Assembly: GCF_025972045.1 (NCBI RefSeq)
Contig: NZ_JAPDHX010000004.1
Span: 346,337 to 410,336 of the forward strand
DNA from: Micropruina sonneratiae
Lineage (GTDB): Bacteria > Actinomycetota > Actinomycetes > Propionibacteriales > Propionibacteriaceae
Direction of reading: 5' to 3'
Length of the DNA: 64,000 nucleotides
The position numbers and the translations under genes are program-made. This document shows positions 48,096 to 57,848 of this stretch, in pieces. Every line of letters begins with the position of its first letter. The stretch's first letter is position 1. Below the pieces are notes generated by a model. That model was not told where the DNA came from. It did not search any database and saw nothing but the letters and a program-made list of their open reading frames with translations.

Positions 48096-51000
48096 TCAGA
48101 AGATCTCCTCCAGTACCTTGCTGGCCCACTCGAGCAGGGGCAGGTCGACGATCGGCTGGCCGGCGATCGGCCGGGTCATCGGACGCGGGATCAGCACGTG
48201 CCCGGCCGCCTTGCGCACCTGCGCGCCAGGGTAGAGCCGGGCCAGCCGCAGAGCCCGGGAGTCGGGCAGCTCGGCCGGCGAGAACCGGACGTCCTTGCCT
48301 GCCATGATGATCTCGGTGAGGCCCTTGGCGCGGGCGAGCAGCCGGAACCGGGCGACCGCCAGCAGCGCCTCGGCCGGTTCGGGCAGCGGGCCGTACCGGT
48401 CGACGAGTTCCTCCCGGACGGCCTCGATGCCGGCGTCGTCCGCCACCTGCGCCAGCCGCTTGTACATCTCCAGCCGCAGCCGCTCCGACTCCACGTAGTC
48501 GACCGGGAGGTGTGCCTCGACCGGCAGCTCGATCTTCATCTCGGGCTCGGGTTCGACGTCCTCGCCACGGAAATCGGCGACCGCCTCGCCGACCAGCCGG
48601 ATGTACAGGTCGAAGCCGACGTCGGCGATGTGCCCGGACTGTTCACCGCCGAGCAGGTTGCCGGCGCCGCGGATCTCCAAGTCCTTCATGGCGATCGCCA
48701 TGCCGGCGCCGAGGTCGGTGTGCGCCGCCATCGTGGCCAGCCGGTCGTGCGCCGTCTCGGTCAGCGGTTTCTCGGGCGGGTACAGGAAGTAGGCGTACCC
48801 CCGTTCGCGGCCACGACCCACGCGTCCGCGCAGCTGATGCAGCTGGGACAACCCCATCAGGTCGGCGCGCTCGATCAGCAGCGTGTTTGCGGTCGAGATG
48901 TCCAGGCCGGCCTCGACGATCGTGGTGCAGACCAGCACGTCCGCCCGTCGCTCCCAGAAGTCGACCATCACCTGTTCGAGGGTGTGCTCGTTCATCTGGC
49001 CGTGCGCCACCGCGACCCGCGCCTCGGGCACCGCCTCGGCGATCTGCCGGGCCGTCTTCTCGATCGAACTGACCCGGTTGTGGATGTAGAACACCTGACC
49101 CTCCCGGGCCAGTTCGCGCCGGATCGCGGCTCGCACCTGGCCGGCGTCCCACTCGCCGGCGAAGGTGAGCACCGGATGCCGCTCTTCGGGCGGGGTCGCG
49201 ATCACGCTCATCTCGCGGATGCCGGTGATCGCCATCTCGAGGGTGCGCGGAATCGGCGTGGCGCTCATCGCGAGCACGTCGACGTTGAGCCGCAGCTTCT
49301 TCAGCGCCTCCTTGTGCTCGACGCCGAAGCGCTGCTCCTCGTCGATGATCACCAGGCCGAGATCCTTGAAGGCGACTTCGTCGGACAGCAGCCGGTGGGT
49401 GCCGACCACGACGTCCACGCTGCCGTCGGCGATGCCCTCGCGGGTCTTCTTCGCCTCGGCGGCGGTCTGGAACCGGCTCAGCGGCGCCACGGTCACCGGG
49501 AAGCCCGCGTACCGGTCGGCGAAGGTGGCGTGGTGCTGCTGCACCAGCAGGGTGGTGGGCACCAGCACCGCGACCTGCTTGCCGTCCATCACCGCCTTGA
49601 ACGCGGCCCGGACGGCGATCTCGGTCTTGCCGTAGCCGACGTCGCCACAGATCAGCCGGTCCATCGGGATGATCTGCTCCATGTCGGCCTTGACCTCGGT
49701 GATCGCGGCCAGCTGGTCGGGGGTCTCGACGTAGCTGAAGGCGTCCTCGAGCTCACGCTGCCAGACGGTGTCCGGACCGAACGCGTAACCCTTGGACGCC
49801 TGCCGCGCCGCGTACAGCTTGATCAGTTCTGCCGCGATCTCGCGGACCGCGCGCCGGGCCCGCGACTTGCGCTTGTTCCAGTCGGCGCCGCCCATCTTGT
49901 CCAGGGTCGGGGCCTCGCCGCCGACGTAGCGGGTGATCAGGTGCAGCTGGTCCATCGGCACGAACAGCCGGTCGCCCGGCTGGCCGCGCTTGGACGGCGC
50001 GTACTCCAACACCAGGTACTCGCGGGTGGCGCCCTGCACGGTGCGCTGCACCATTTCGAGGTAGCGGCCGACGCCGTGCGTCTCGTGCACGACCGGGTCG
50101 CCCGCCTCGAGCTCGAGCGGGTCGATGGTGTTCTTGCGCCGGGCCGGCATCTTGCGCGCCGACTTGTCGACCTCGCGCTGGCCGGAGAGGTCGGCGGCGG
50201 TGAACACCGTCAGGTCGACGGCGGGCAGCGTGAACCCGTGCCGGAACTCGGCGATGGTGACCGTCGCCGTGCCCGGTTCGGGGGGTGCGACCAGATCGAC
50301 GGCACCCCGGACGCCGACGCCTGCCTCGGTCAGCACCTCGCCCATCCGGGTCGCCAGGCCCGGACTGTCGGCCACCAGCAGCACCCGCTGCCCGGCCTCG
50401 GTGGCGGCCTTCACCGCGGCGAGCCCGGCCTCGGCGTCCCCCCGGAACACCTCGCCCTCGCGGGCCTCGACGGTGCGCGATTCGACGCCGACCAGGTCGG
50501 CCTCGCCGACGCCCAGGTCGACCGGCTCGTCCCAGTCATCGACCGGGTCGGGTGCGGGTGCCGGTTCGGGGGACGCCGACCACGCCGACAGCGACCACCA
50601 CGCCTGACCGTTGCTCAGCGCACGGGCGCGGACGTCGGCGAGCTCGCGGTAGGCGCCGGCGGCCAGGTCGATCGGCGCCTTGCCACCGGAGGCCGCGGCA
50701 GCCCATGAGGCCTGCAGGAACTCCTGGCTGGTGGTGACGAGTTCGTGGGCGCGGGCCCGGACCCGATCGGGGTCGGCGACCAGCACCAGCGTGTCGGGGG
50801 CGAGCACGTCGACGAGCAGTTCGAGGCCGTCGACCAGTGCGGCGGACAGCGCCTCCATGCCGTCGACGGCGTGGCCCTGCGAGATCCGCTCGAACATCTC
50901 CGACAGGTTGCCTTCGATGCTGCTCGTCCGGTCGGCCAGCTCGGCCGCCCGGGCCTTCACGTCGTCGGTGATCAACAGCTCGCGGCACGGTGAGGCGACC

Positions 51001-51680
51001 ACCTCGGTGACCGGGTCGCCGAACGAGCGCTGGTCGGCGACCGCGAAGGTGCGGATCTCGTCGATCTCGTCGCCGAAGAAGTCGACCCGGACAGGGTGTT
51101 CCTCGGTGGGCGGGAACACGTCGAGGATGCCACCGCGGACGGCGAACTCGCCGCGTCGCTCGACCAGGTCGACCCGGGTGTAGGCGGCGTTGACCAGCGC
51201 CTTCGCGACGTCGGCGAGGTCGAGTTCGGCCCCGGCGCGCAGGGTCACGGGCATCAGCTGGCCGAGCCCCTTCACCTGGGGCTGCAGCGCGGAACGGACC
51301 GGGGCCACTATGACCTGCGGCGCCGGTCGCTCGTCGGTGCCGGCGAGCCGTCGCAGCACCTCGAGCCGGCGTCCGACCGTGTCGGAGCGGGGGCTCAGCC
51401 GCTCGTGCGGCAGGGTCTCCCACGCCGGGTAGTAGGCGACCTTCTCGTCGCCCAGCAGCGAGGCGAGTGCCGCGGTCGCCGCCTCCGCCTCGCGGTAGGT
51501 GGAGGTGATCAGCAGCGCCGGCCGCCCCGACCCGGACGCCAGCGCCGCCACCAGGCTGGGCCGCAGCGCCTCGGGCGCGGTCAGGTCGAGGGCGCGCAGG
51601 CGTCCGCGTCGGGCATCGTCGATGGCGGACGCGAGAGTCGGGTCGGAGGCGACGAGTTCAACCAGTCCCGTCAAAGTCAC
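48096..51680 (-). CDS. mfd: Transcription-repair coupling factor
   Basis: 1194 residues. N-terminal UvrB-like homology region, a CarD-like RNA-polymerase-interaction domain (about 500-600, GDPVVHETHGVGRYLEM), then SF2 helicase motifs: Walker A GDVGYGKTE (Lys about 685), Walker B IIDEEQRFG (about 780), SATPIPRTLEM, and a C-terminal TRCF domain. It displaces stalled RNA polymerase and recruits UvrA. The GTG at 51680 has TAGGGT and 6 nt upstream. Confidence 0.97.
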   Translation of the reverse strand: MTLTGLVELVASDPTLASAIDDARRGRLRALDLTAPEALRPSLVAALASGSGRPALLITSTYREAEAATAALASLLGDEKVAYYPAWETLPHERLSPRSDTVGRRLEVLRRLAGTDERPAPQVIVAPVRSALQPQVKGLGQLMPVTLRAGAELDLADVAKALVNAAYTRVDLVERRGEFAVRGGILDVFPPTEEHPVRVDFFGDEIDEIRTFAVADQRSFGDPVTEVVASPCRELLITDDVKARAAELADRTSSIEGNLSEMFERISQGHAVDGMEALSAALVDGLELLVDVLAPDTLVLVADPDRVRARAHELVTTSQEFLQASWAAAASGGKAPIDLAAGAYRELADVRARALSNGQAWWSLSAWSASPEPAPAPDPVDDWDEPVDLGVGEADLVGVESRTVEAREGEVFRGDAEAGLAAVKAATEAGQRVLLVADSPGLATRMGEVLTEAGVGVRGAVDLVAPPEPGTATVTIAEFRHGFTLPAVDLTVFTAADLSGQREVDKSARKMPARRKNTIDPLELEAGDPVVHETHGVGRYLEMVQRTVQGATREYLVLEYAPSKRGQPGDRLFVPMDQLHLITRYVGGEAPTLDKMGGADWNKRKSRARRAVREIAAELIKLYAARQASKGYAFGPDTVWQRELEDAFSYVETPDQLAAITEVKADMEQIIPMDRLICGDVGYGKTEIAVRAAFKAVMDGKQVAVLVPTTLLVQQHHATFADRYAGFPVTVAPLSRFQTAAEAKKTREGIADGSVDVVVGTHRLLSDEVAFKDLGLVIIDEEQRFGVEHKEALKKLRLNVDVLAMSATPIPRTLEMAITGIREMSVIATPPEERHPVLTFAGEWDAGQVRAAIRRELAREGQVFYIHNRVSSIEKTARQIAEAVPEARVAVAHGQMNEHTLEQVMVDFWERRADVLVCTTIVEAGLDISTANTLLIERADLMGLSQLHQLRGRVGRGRERGYAYFLYPPEKPLTETAHDRLATMAAHTDLGAGMAIAMKDLEIRGAGNLLGGEQSGHIADVGFDLYIRLVGEAVADFRGEDVEPEPEMKIELPVEAHLPVDYVESERLRLEMYKRLAQVADDAGIEAVREELVDRYGPLPEPAEALLAVARFRLLARAKGLTEIIMAGKDVRFSPAELPDSRALRLARLYPGAQVRKAAGHVLIPRPMTRPIAGQPIVDLPLLEWASKVLEEIF

Positions 51681-51686
51681 CGGGCA

Positions 51687-51692
51687 ACCCTA
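51687..51692 (-). promoter_or_regulatory. Leaderless -10 box before mfd
   Basis: TAGGGT on the minus strand, then 6 nt, then the GTG at 51680. Confidence 0.5.
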
Positions 51693-51808
51693 GTCGTTGC
51701 ACCAAGAATCTCCGACGCCGGTCCCAGCACCACGTCGGTGGCGTTGCCGGACCGCTGGACGCCTCGCCCACCAAGCCCGAATGGTCTCCGGACCTTTGAA
51801 GGCCCTGG

Positions 51809-51900
51809 CCACAATTTCTGAAAACTGGACCCCGAACGGGGAGGTCCCGCCGCGCCGAGCGTTGAGCCTGCCGTCGCGGGTCCAGTTTTCAGAATTGTGG
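51809..51900. repeat. AT-rich inverted repeat between mfd and pth
   Basis: CCACAATTTCTGAAAACTGG and three more bases (51809-51831) pair with 51879-51900 apart from one bulged T, around a 47-nt loop. The arm is A+T-rich in a GC-rich setting. It resembles the repeat at 5.9 kb in size, but not in sequence. Confidence 0.8.
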
Positions 51901-52110
51901 CGGCTTCAACCCGGAGCGCCACCACGCGGCCCGGCATAACGCAGCGGTATCGACACGCTCGACCGCGCGGCGACCCGTGCCAGCCGTGCGCCAACTGCCC
52001 GGCGCGACCGGCCAAGACTTCGCTCGCTGGTATCACGGGAGGCAGATGACACGTCCCTGATGGGCGAGCACGTCGTCCGGATCTTGCCCCGGGAACTTGC
52101 CGGCGCAGAG

Positions 52111-52710
52111 TCAGCCGTTGAAGCGGTTCTGGGCGGACTCGAGGCCGTGCAGGATCAGCTCCTCGACGGCGTCCGCGGCACGGTCGACCTCGAGGGCCAG
52201 TTCCTCACGGGCCGACGTCGGGAACGACGTCAGCACGAAATCGGCGGGCGCCTGGCGTCCGGGCGGGCGTCCGATACCGAACCGCACCCGGTAGAAGTCA
52301 CCGGTGCCGAGGTCAGCCCGCATCGACTTCAGTCCGTTGTGTCCGTTGTCACCGCCGCCGAACTTCAGCCTCAGCCGACCGAAGTCGAGATCCAGCTCGT
52401 CGTGCACCGCGACCACCTGGGCGGGGTCGATGCCGTAGAAGCCGGACGCCTTGCGCACCGCGGCGCCGGAGTCGTTCATGTAGGTGCGGGGTTTGAGCAG
52501 CACCACCCGCTGCGCGTCCGCCCCGACGGCGCCCATGCCGAGCGCGGTCAGCCGGCTCTCACAGGCGTCCGCACGCATCCCGCGGGGCGCGGTGAACCCG
52601 GCGCCTGCCCGGCGAGCCAGCTCGTCGACCACCATGAAGCCGACGTTGTGCCGGTGAGACGCGTAGGTCGGGCCCGGATTTCCGAGCCCGACCACAAGCC
52701 ATGCAGCCAT
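52111..52710 (-). CDS. pth: Peptidyl-tRNA hydrolase
   Basis: 199 residues. It recycles stalled peptidyl-tRNA. Conserved residues are Asn 11 and catalytic His 21 (GLGNPG, RHNVGF), Asp in VHDELDL and Asn in GHNGLKS. The ATG at 52710 has TAACCT and 6 nt upstream. It follows rplY, as usual in actinobacteria, but that block is split from prs-glmU by the sugar island. Confidence 0.95.
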   Translation of the reverse strand: MAAWLVVGLGNPGPTYASHRHNVGFMVVDELARRAGAGFTAPRGMRADACESRLTALGMGAVGADAQRVVLLKPRTYMNDSGAAVRKASGFYGIDPAQVVAVHDELDLDFGRLRLKFGGGDNGHNGLKSMRADLGTGDFYRVRFGIGRPPGRQAPADFVLTSFPTSAREELALEVDRAADAVEELILHGLESAQNRFNG

Positions 52711-52716
52711 TCGCGC

Positions 52717-52722
52717 AGGTTA
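52717..52722 (-). promoter_or_regulatory. Leaderless -10 box before pth
   Basis: TAACCT on the minus strand, then 6 nt, then the ATG at 52710. It overlaps the last codons of rplY. Confidence 0.45.
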
Positions 52723-53376
52723 CTCGCTGTCCGCCTCGGCCTCGTCCCCGGCCTGCTCGACCGGCGCGGCCGCAGCCTCGTCGTCGGCGACGTCAGCGAC
52801 GGCGGCGTCCAACTCGGCGTCGATCTGCTCCTGGGTCTTGGCGGCGCTGATGCTCAGGATCAGGTCGTCGGGCTCGCCCGGGAAGACCGCACCCTCGGGC
52901 AGGTCCAGGTCCTTGGCGGCGATCGAGTCGCCGATCTCGAGCGCGGTCACGTCGATGTCGATCTGCCGCGGAATGTTGGTGGCCTCGACCTCGAGGGTGA
53001 TGGTCTGCTGGTCCATCACCACAACGCGGTCGGCCCTCTCGTCGGCGCCGATCACGTTCAGCGGCACCTCGACGGTGACCTTCTCGCCGCGCTTGACGAT
53101 GACCAGGTCGACGTGTTCGACGGTGCCCTTCACCGGGTTGCGCTGGACCTGCTTGGGCAGCGCCAGCTGATCGGCGTTGCCGTCGATGCTGATCGACAGC
53201 AGGGCGTTCGCGGCGCGCAGGGCCAGCAGGGTCTCGTGCCCGGGCAGCGACACGTGCACCGGATCGGTGCCGTGGCCGTACAGGACGGCGGGAACGAGGC
53301 CGTCGCGACGGGCGCGCCGGGCGGCGCCCTTACCGAACTCGGTGCGGGCCTTCGCGGAAATCTTGATCTCAGCCAT
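52720..53376 (-). CDS. rplY: 50S ribosomal protein L25 (long, CTC type)
   Basis: 218 residues. The N-terminal L25 domain (ARTEFGKGAARRARRDGLVP, AVLYG) binds 5S rRNA; the C-terminal TL5-like extension ends in an acidic Ala/Glu-rich tail. GGAGG lies about 11 nt before the ATG at 53376. It is normally downstream of prs; here 5.8 kb of sugar genes intervene. Confidence 0.95.
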   Translation of the reverse strand: MAEIKISAKARTEFGKGAARRARRDGLVPAVLYGHGTDPVHVSLPGHETLLALRAANALLSISIDGNADQLALPKQVQRNPVKGTVEHVDLVIVKRGEKVTVEVPLNVIGADERADRVVVMDQQTITLEVEATNIPRQIDIDVTALEIGDSIAAKDLDLPEGAVFPGEPDDLILSISAAKTQEQIDAELDAAVADVADDEAAAAPVEQAGDEAEADSE

Positions 53377-53595
53377 GGATGGCTATTCCTCCAACTTCGT
53401 CAGCAACTCGAATCTCGGACGAGGGAGGGCGCTGGGTCGCGCACACACCTTGTCGATCACGGGCCCTGGGCCCCTCGCCGAGGCAACTGGACTAATTTAG
53501 CGCGTCGCGAGGAGTCGGGCGAATCGGACGCCGCAGCCACCCCCACCCCCGGACGCCGTCGCCGCGGCCCGGGCGGGGCCGGGCGCGGCGAGTTG

Positions 53596-54546
53596 TCAGA
53601 TCCCTGCCAGGGTGACCGTCCCGCCCGAGACCTCGACCGGGATCGGGTCGGTGATGCCACTCACGAAGCTGCCGTCGGCGGCCTCGTTGCGGAAGGCGAG
53701 GAAGACCGGACGCCCATCGCGGTCGTGCACGATCTTGCCGACGTACAGGCTGCGGTCGGTCAGCTGCTGTGCGCCGGCGAGGTCGTAGGGCCCCAGCGGC
53801 GACTCCGCCCGGGCCAGCCACACTCCCCCGGACGCTCCGGTGGCGCGATGCCGGTGGGACAGGTCGCCGGCCAGGCAGTTGAACAGCAGATAGTTCCGGC
53901 CGTCGAGTTCGAGGGTCTGGAACACCTCCAACTGACCGAACCCCTGGCCGGGCTGGGACAGCGGCTCCTGCAGCGTCCACCGGTACAGGTCGGGAGAGGT
54001 GGCGTGCCCGACCACGCCCCGGTCGTCGAACGGACCGTGATTGGCGCGCGCGGTGATGAGCAGGTGCCAGCCGTCGCCGTCCGGATCCGGGAACACCCAG
54101 GGGTCGCGGAACGCCTCGTCGTGCCAGCCGCCGTCACCGAGCACCTCGTACCAGCGCCGATCGGCCCGCAACAGCGGGCCGGGCTGCTTGGTCCAGTCGT
54201 ACAGGTCGAGGGAGGTGGCGTGGCACACCGTCTGGATGTTCGAACCGTTGGGCGCCGGGCTGGCGCCGGTGTAGAAGGTGTGCCAGGTGCCGTCCGGGCC
54301 CTGGATGGTCGAACCGGTCCAGGTGGCGAGGTCGTCGGGGCCGGGGGCGTCGGAACGCACCAGGGCGTCGGTCACCCGCGTCCAGTGGGTCAGGTCAGTC
54401 GACACCGCGTGCCCCACCGACGCCCGGTAGTGCCGGGCGTCCGGGTCCTTGAGGGCGCGCGAGGCGTACAGGAAGAACAGGTGGTGACGCCGGCCGTCGT
54501 CGGCGAGCCAGAAGTCCCAGACCCAGGCCTCGGGAAGGCTGAACAC
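53596..54546 (-). CDS. GH32/GH43-like five-bladed propeller glycosidase
   Basis: 316 residues, no signal peptide, so probably cytoplasmic. GH-J-clan-like motifs are present: VWDFWLADD near the N-terminus (nucleophile Asp), FRDPWVF and GQLEVFQTL (acid/base Glu). Length fits a single propeller with no C-terminal sandwich. It is last in the ABC transporter operon and likely cleaves the imported sugar, perhaps a fructoside. Substrate is inferred from fold only. Confidence 0.8.
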   Translation of the reverse strand: MFSLPEAWVWDFWLADDGRRHHLFFLYASRALKDPDARHYRASVGHAVSTDLTHWTRVTDALVRSDAPGPDDLATWTGSTIQGPDGTWHTFYTGASPAPNGSNIQTVCHATSLDLYDWTKQPGPLLRADRRWYEVLGDGGWHDEAFRDPWVFPDPDGDGWHLLITARANHGPFDDRGVVGHATSPDLYRWTLQEPLSQPGQGFGQLEVFQTLELDGRNYLLFNCLAGDLSHRHRATGASGGVWLARAESPLGPYDLAGAQQLTDRSLYVGKIVHDRDGRPVFLAFRNEAADGSFVSGITDPIPVEVSGGTVTLAGI

Positions 54547-54552
54547 TGCGGT

Positions 54553-55485
54553 CTATCCCTTCACGCCCGAGGAGGCGATGGAGTTGATGAACGCCCGCTG
54601 GAAGGCGATGAACAGGACCAGCACGGGCACGGTGATCATTGACGCGTAGGCCATGATCTGGCCCCACGCGGTGCCGCTCGAGCCGCTCATCTGCTTGAAG
54701 TAGTCCATGCCCACCATGGCCGGCCGGATGGACTCCGACTGGGTGACCATCAGCGGCCACAGGTAGGAGTTCCACGCGGGCAGGAAGGTGAGGATCGCCA
54801 CGGTCGCCACCGCCGGGCCGGACAGCGGCATCACGATCGACCGGTAGATGCGGAACCAGCCGGCGCCGTCCACCTTGGCCGCCTCGTCCAGCTCCTTCGG
54901 GATCGAATCGAAGTACTGGTAGAAGAGGTAGATCGAGAATGCGTTGGCGATGAACGGGATGATCTGCACCTCGTAGCTGTCCAGCCAGCCGATCGAGCCG
55001 TCGAAGTAGGGCAGCTGGTTCACCCACCACAACAGCGGTAGCGCCATCGTCTCGAACGGCACGATGAGAGTGGCGAGGATGACCCCCAGGACGATCTTCT
55101 GGCCGGCGAACTCCATCCGCGACAGCGCGAAGGCCGCCATTGAGTTGACGACCAGGCCGGCCGCAACGGTGACCACCGAGATCAGCACCGAGTTCATCAT
55201 GAACGTCGCGAACGGAACCCGATCGAACACCCCGGAGTAGTTGTCGAGGGAGATGCTGCCCACCGGCAGGAACGCGTTGACGGTGCCGAGGTCGGCGAAG
55301 ATCTCATTGTCCGGCTTGAAGCTGGAGACGATCAGGAACACCAGCGGCAGGCCGAATACCAGGCACAGCGCGATCCGCAGCGCCATCACCAGCCCCTTCA
55401 GCCAGGGCTTTCTGCCGCTGTGGGCCGCGTCGGCGGCCGGAACGGCGGCGGTGTCATCGGCGACGTGGGCGAGAGGCTCGCTCAT
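54553..55485 (-). CDS. Carbohydrate ABC transporter permease, MalG type
   Basis: 310 residues, six membrane helices. The EAA loop is ELDEAAKVDGAGWFRIYRSI. It overlaps the other permease gene by 4 nt (ATGA) and precedes the glycosidase by 6 nt. No ATPase gene is in the operon, so a shared MsiK-like ATPase is likely, as is common in actinobacteria. Confidence 0.93.
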   Translation of the reverse strand: MSEPLAHVADDTAAVPAADAAHSGRKPWLKGLVMALRIALCLVFGLPLVFLIVSSFKPDNEIFADLGTVNAFLPVGSISLDNYSGVFDRVPFATFMMNSVLISVVTVAAGLVVNSMAAFALSRMEFAGQKIVLGVILATLIVPFETMALPLLWWVNQLPYFDGSIGWLDSYEVQIIPFIANAFSIYLFYQYFDSIPKELDEAAKVDGAGWFRIYRSIVMPLSGPAVATVAILTFLPAWNSYLWPLMVTQSESIRPAMVGMDYFKQMSGSSGTAWGQIMAYASMITVPVLVLFIAFQRAFINSIASSGVKG

Positions 55486-56429
55486 CGGGTGACCTCCTTG
55501 TCACGGGTCAGGTAGCGCTGCACCAGGGACACGGCGAGCACGAGGACGAAGAACACCAGCGACATCGCCGACGCGTAGCCGGTCTGCTGTTGGGCGAAGC
55601 CGGTGCGGACCGCGAGGAACACCAGCGTCGACGTGGAGTCGAGCGGCCCGCCCTGGGTCATGATCTGGATCTGGGTGAACAGCGAGAACGCGGCGATCGT
55701 GATGGTGATCAGAATGAAGGTGCGGGTCTGCCGCAGCCCCGGCCATGTCACGTGCACGAACTTCTGCCAGCCACCGGCACCGTCGAGCGACGCCGCCTCG
55801 TACAGATCCGCAGAGATCGTCTGCAGCCCGGACAGCCAGATCACCATGTGGAAGCCCATCGCCTGCCAGGCCGACATCAGGATGATCGCGAACAGGGCGG
55901 TGTTGGGGTCGTTGAGCCAGTCGGGGCCGGTGATGCCGACCTTGGCCAGGAGCGCGTTGATCAGGCCGTTCTGCTGGTACATGAACATCCACAACATCGA
56001 CACCACGACCATCGACGTGACCACCGGCAGGAAGTAGACGGTGCGGAAGAAGTTGGTGCCGCGCACCTTGGCGTTGACGAGCACCGCCAACCCGAGCGCG
56101 CAGGCGGACTGCACCGGCACGATCACCACGGCGAAGATCATGGTGTTGAGCAGGGAGTGCCAGAACGCGCTCGAGCCGAACAGCCGGGTGAAGTTGGCCA
56201 GGCCGATGAACTCCGCCGGCCGCGGCGAGATCAGCCGGGCATCGGTGAAGGCCAGGCTCAGGGTGAGGATGATCGGGACGATCAGGAAGACCAGCATCAG
56301 CACGGCGGCGGGCGCGAGCATCGCCCACGCCGTCCCCGCGGCGCGGCCCGATGACCGGCGTGGGCGTTTGCGCCCGCGCAGGGCGGCCTCCTGGCCTGTT
56401 GCTGCGAGGGCTGCGGTGGCAGTCGACAT
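55482..56429 (-). CDS. Carbohydrate ABC transporter permease, MalF type
   Basis: 315 residues, six membrane helices with a long N-terminal segment (GRAAGTAWAMLAPAAVLMLV). The EAA loop is DLYEAASLDGAGGWQKFVHV. It follows the substrate-binding protein by 110 bp containing a hairpin. It forms the transmembrane pair with the MalG-type protein. Confidence 0.93.
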   Translation of the reverse strand: MSTATAALAATGQEAALRGRKRPRRSSGRAAGTAWAMLAPAAVLMLVFLIVPIILTLSLAFTDARLISPRPAEFIGLANFTRLFGSSAFWHSLLNTMIFAVVIVPVQSACALGLAVLVNAKVRGTNFFRTVYFLPVVTSMVVVSMLWMFMYQQNGLINALLAKVGITGPDWLNDPNTALFAIILMSAWQAMGFHMVIWLSGLQTISADLYEAASLDGAGGWQKFVHVTWPGLRQTRTFILITITIAAFSLFTQIQIMTQGGPLDSTSTLVFLAVRTGFAQQQTGYASAMSLVFFVLVLAVSLVQRYLTRDKEVTR

Positions 56430-56500
56430 CGACTACTCCCTTCTTTGGAGCGGGGTGGATGGTGGAACGCCCCGACGAGGCGTCCGGGTCACGCGACAGC

Positions 56501-56532
56501 GCCCGGGAGGGTGGGTGAGCGCCCTCCCGGGC
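56501..56532 (-). terminator. Hairpin between the binding protein and permease genes
   Basis: GCCCGGGAGGG (56501-56511) pairs with CCCTCCCGGGC (56522-56532). Within an operon, such hairpins raise the amount of binding-protein mRNA relative to permease mRNA. It starts 8 nt past the binding-protein stop. Confidence 0.75.
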
Positions 56533-56539
56533 GGCGGGT

Positions 56540-57829
56540 TCAGCCGGCGAACTGCTGCTGGTTGTCGTCGATGTTGGTAACGGCCTGATCGAGGGTCGCC
56601 TTCGGGTCGGCACCGTTGAGGATGTCCTTGGCGGCCTTCTCGAACTCGGTGGCGATGAAGGGGTAACCCGGCGTCTCGGGACGCATCACGGTGAACCGCT
56701 TGGCGAACTGGCGGAAGACGTCGTTCTCGCCGCCCTCCTCGAAGCCCGGCACCATGGCCGCCGCGGCGTCCGTGGCGGGGATGTTGTTGGTGTCCTTGGC
56801 CACTTCGGCGACGTACTTGTCGGCCGCGGCGAACTTCAGGTACGCCTGGGCGCCGGCGGGGTCGGCGCAGTTGGTCGAGGCGCCCCACGTCCAGGAGCCG
56901 CCGCCGACCTTCGGTCCGTTGCCGAAGTCGACCGGCGGGGCGAAGACGATGTCGTCGCCGAACTTCTTGCGGGTCGGGACCGCCGTCCACGAGCCGTTCC
57001 ACAGCAACGCGGTCTTGCCGTTCATGAAGTCCTGGGACGGGTCCGAGCCGGACTTCTTCGCGATGTAGCCCTCCTTGCCCATCTCGGCGAACCAGTTGGC
57101 CCACTTGATGGCGGCGTCACCGTTGAGCGACCCCTGTGCCGACTTGTAGTCGGTGCGGTTGATCAGGTCACCGCCGAAGCTCTGCAGCAGCGGCGAGTAG
57201 GCGTAGGGCCACCACTCACCGGTCCAGCCGGTCGCCAGGTCGGCCGGGTACTGGAAGTCGCCGGAGTCCTTGAGCTTCTTCAGCGCCGCCATGAACTCGT
57301 CCGCCGTCCAGGGCTGGTCGATGGTGGGGATGCGGATGTCGTACTTGTTCAGGGTCGACTTGCGGGTCACCCAGGCCAGCGTGACGTCGTAGTAGCCGTA
57401 GGCGTAGGTCTTGCCGTCGTACTTCGCGACGGTCGACGGCAGGAACTTCGACAGCGTCTCATCCATGCCCTCGATCGGGGCGAGGTAGCCGGCCCAGGCC
57501 CAGTTGGCCACGTTCGGCTGGTCGATGTCGAGGATGCAGGGCAGCTTCTTCGCCGCCGCGGCGGCGGTCACCGACTGGTTGTAGGAATCCTGCGGGAACG
57601 CCTGCAGGTTCACCTTGTAGGCGGTCTGGCTGGCGTTGAAGTCGCTCACCACCGACTTGATGGCGGCCAGCTCTTCCTTGTTGCCGGCGTTGTGGGTCCA
57701 CATGGACAGCTCCACGGTGCCGGTGGAGGTGCTGGTGGCCTGGCCGCCGCCACCCTTGGAGCAGGCGACGACGGACAGCGACAGGGCGGCGGCGAGGCCC
57801 AGCACACCCAGCTTCTTCAGTGACTTCAC
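56540..57829 (-). CDS. Extracellular sugar-binding lipoprotein of ABC transporter
   Basis: 429 residues. The signal ends in SLSVVAC (Cys 23). The domain has the family-1 solute-binding pattern: VELSMWTHNAGN at the start, a central NGKTALLWNGSW and a C-terminal hinge region. It captures an oligosaccharide and delivers it to the permeases. Expressed from the LacI-controlled promoter upstream. Confidence 0.93.
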   Translation of the reverse strand: MKSLKKLGVLGLAAALSLSVVACSKGGGGQATSTSTGTVELSMWTHNAGNKEELAAIKSVVSDFNASQTAYKVNLQAFPQDSYNQSVTAAAAAKKLPCILDIDQPNVANWAWAGYLAPIEGMDETLSKFLPSTVAKYDGKTYAYGYYDVTLAWVTRKSTLNKYDIRIPTIDQPWTADEFMAALKKLKDSGDFQYPADLATGWTGEWWPYAYSPLLQSFGGDLINRTDYKSAQGSLNGDAAIKWANWFAEMGKEGYIAKKSGSDPSQDFMNGKTALLWNGSWTAVPTRKKFGDDIVFAPPVDFGNGPKVGGGSWTWGASTNCADPAGAQAYLKFAAADKYVAEVAKDTNNIPATDAAAAMVPGFEEGGENDVFRQFAKRFTVMRPETPGYPFIATEFEKAAKDILNGADPKATLDQAVTNIDDNQQQFAG

Positions 57830-57848
57830 GGGGAGTCCTCTCAGGTTC

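Larger units (their letters stand above)
51681..52110. other. 430-bp gap with a 22-bp imperfect inverted repeat
   Basis: It contains the mfd promoter, an AT-rich inverted repeat at 51809-51900, and otherwise no recognised gene or RNA. Confidence 0.5.

Noticed and set aside
48039..50708. Plus-strand open frame of 889 codons opposite mfd
   Set aside because: It is antisense to mfd, has no recognisable domain and an Arg/Gly/Asp-rich composition typical of shadow frames.
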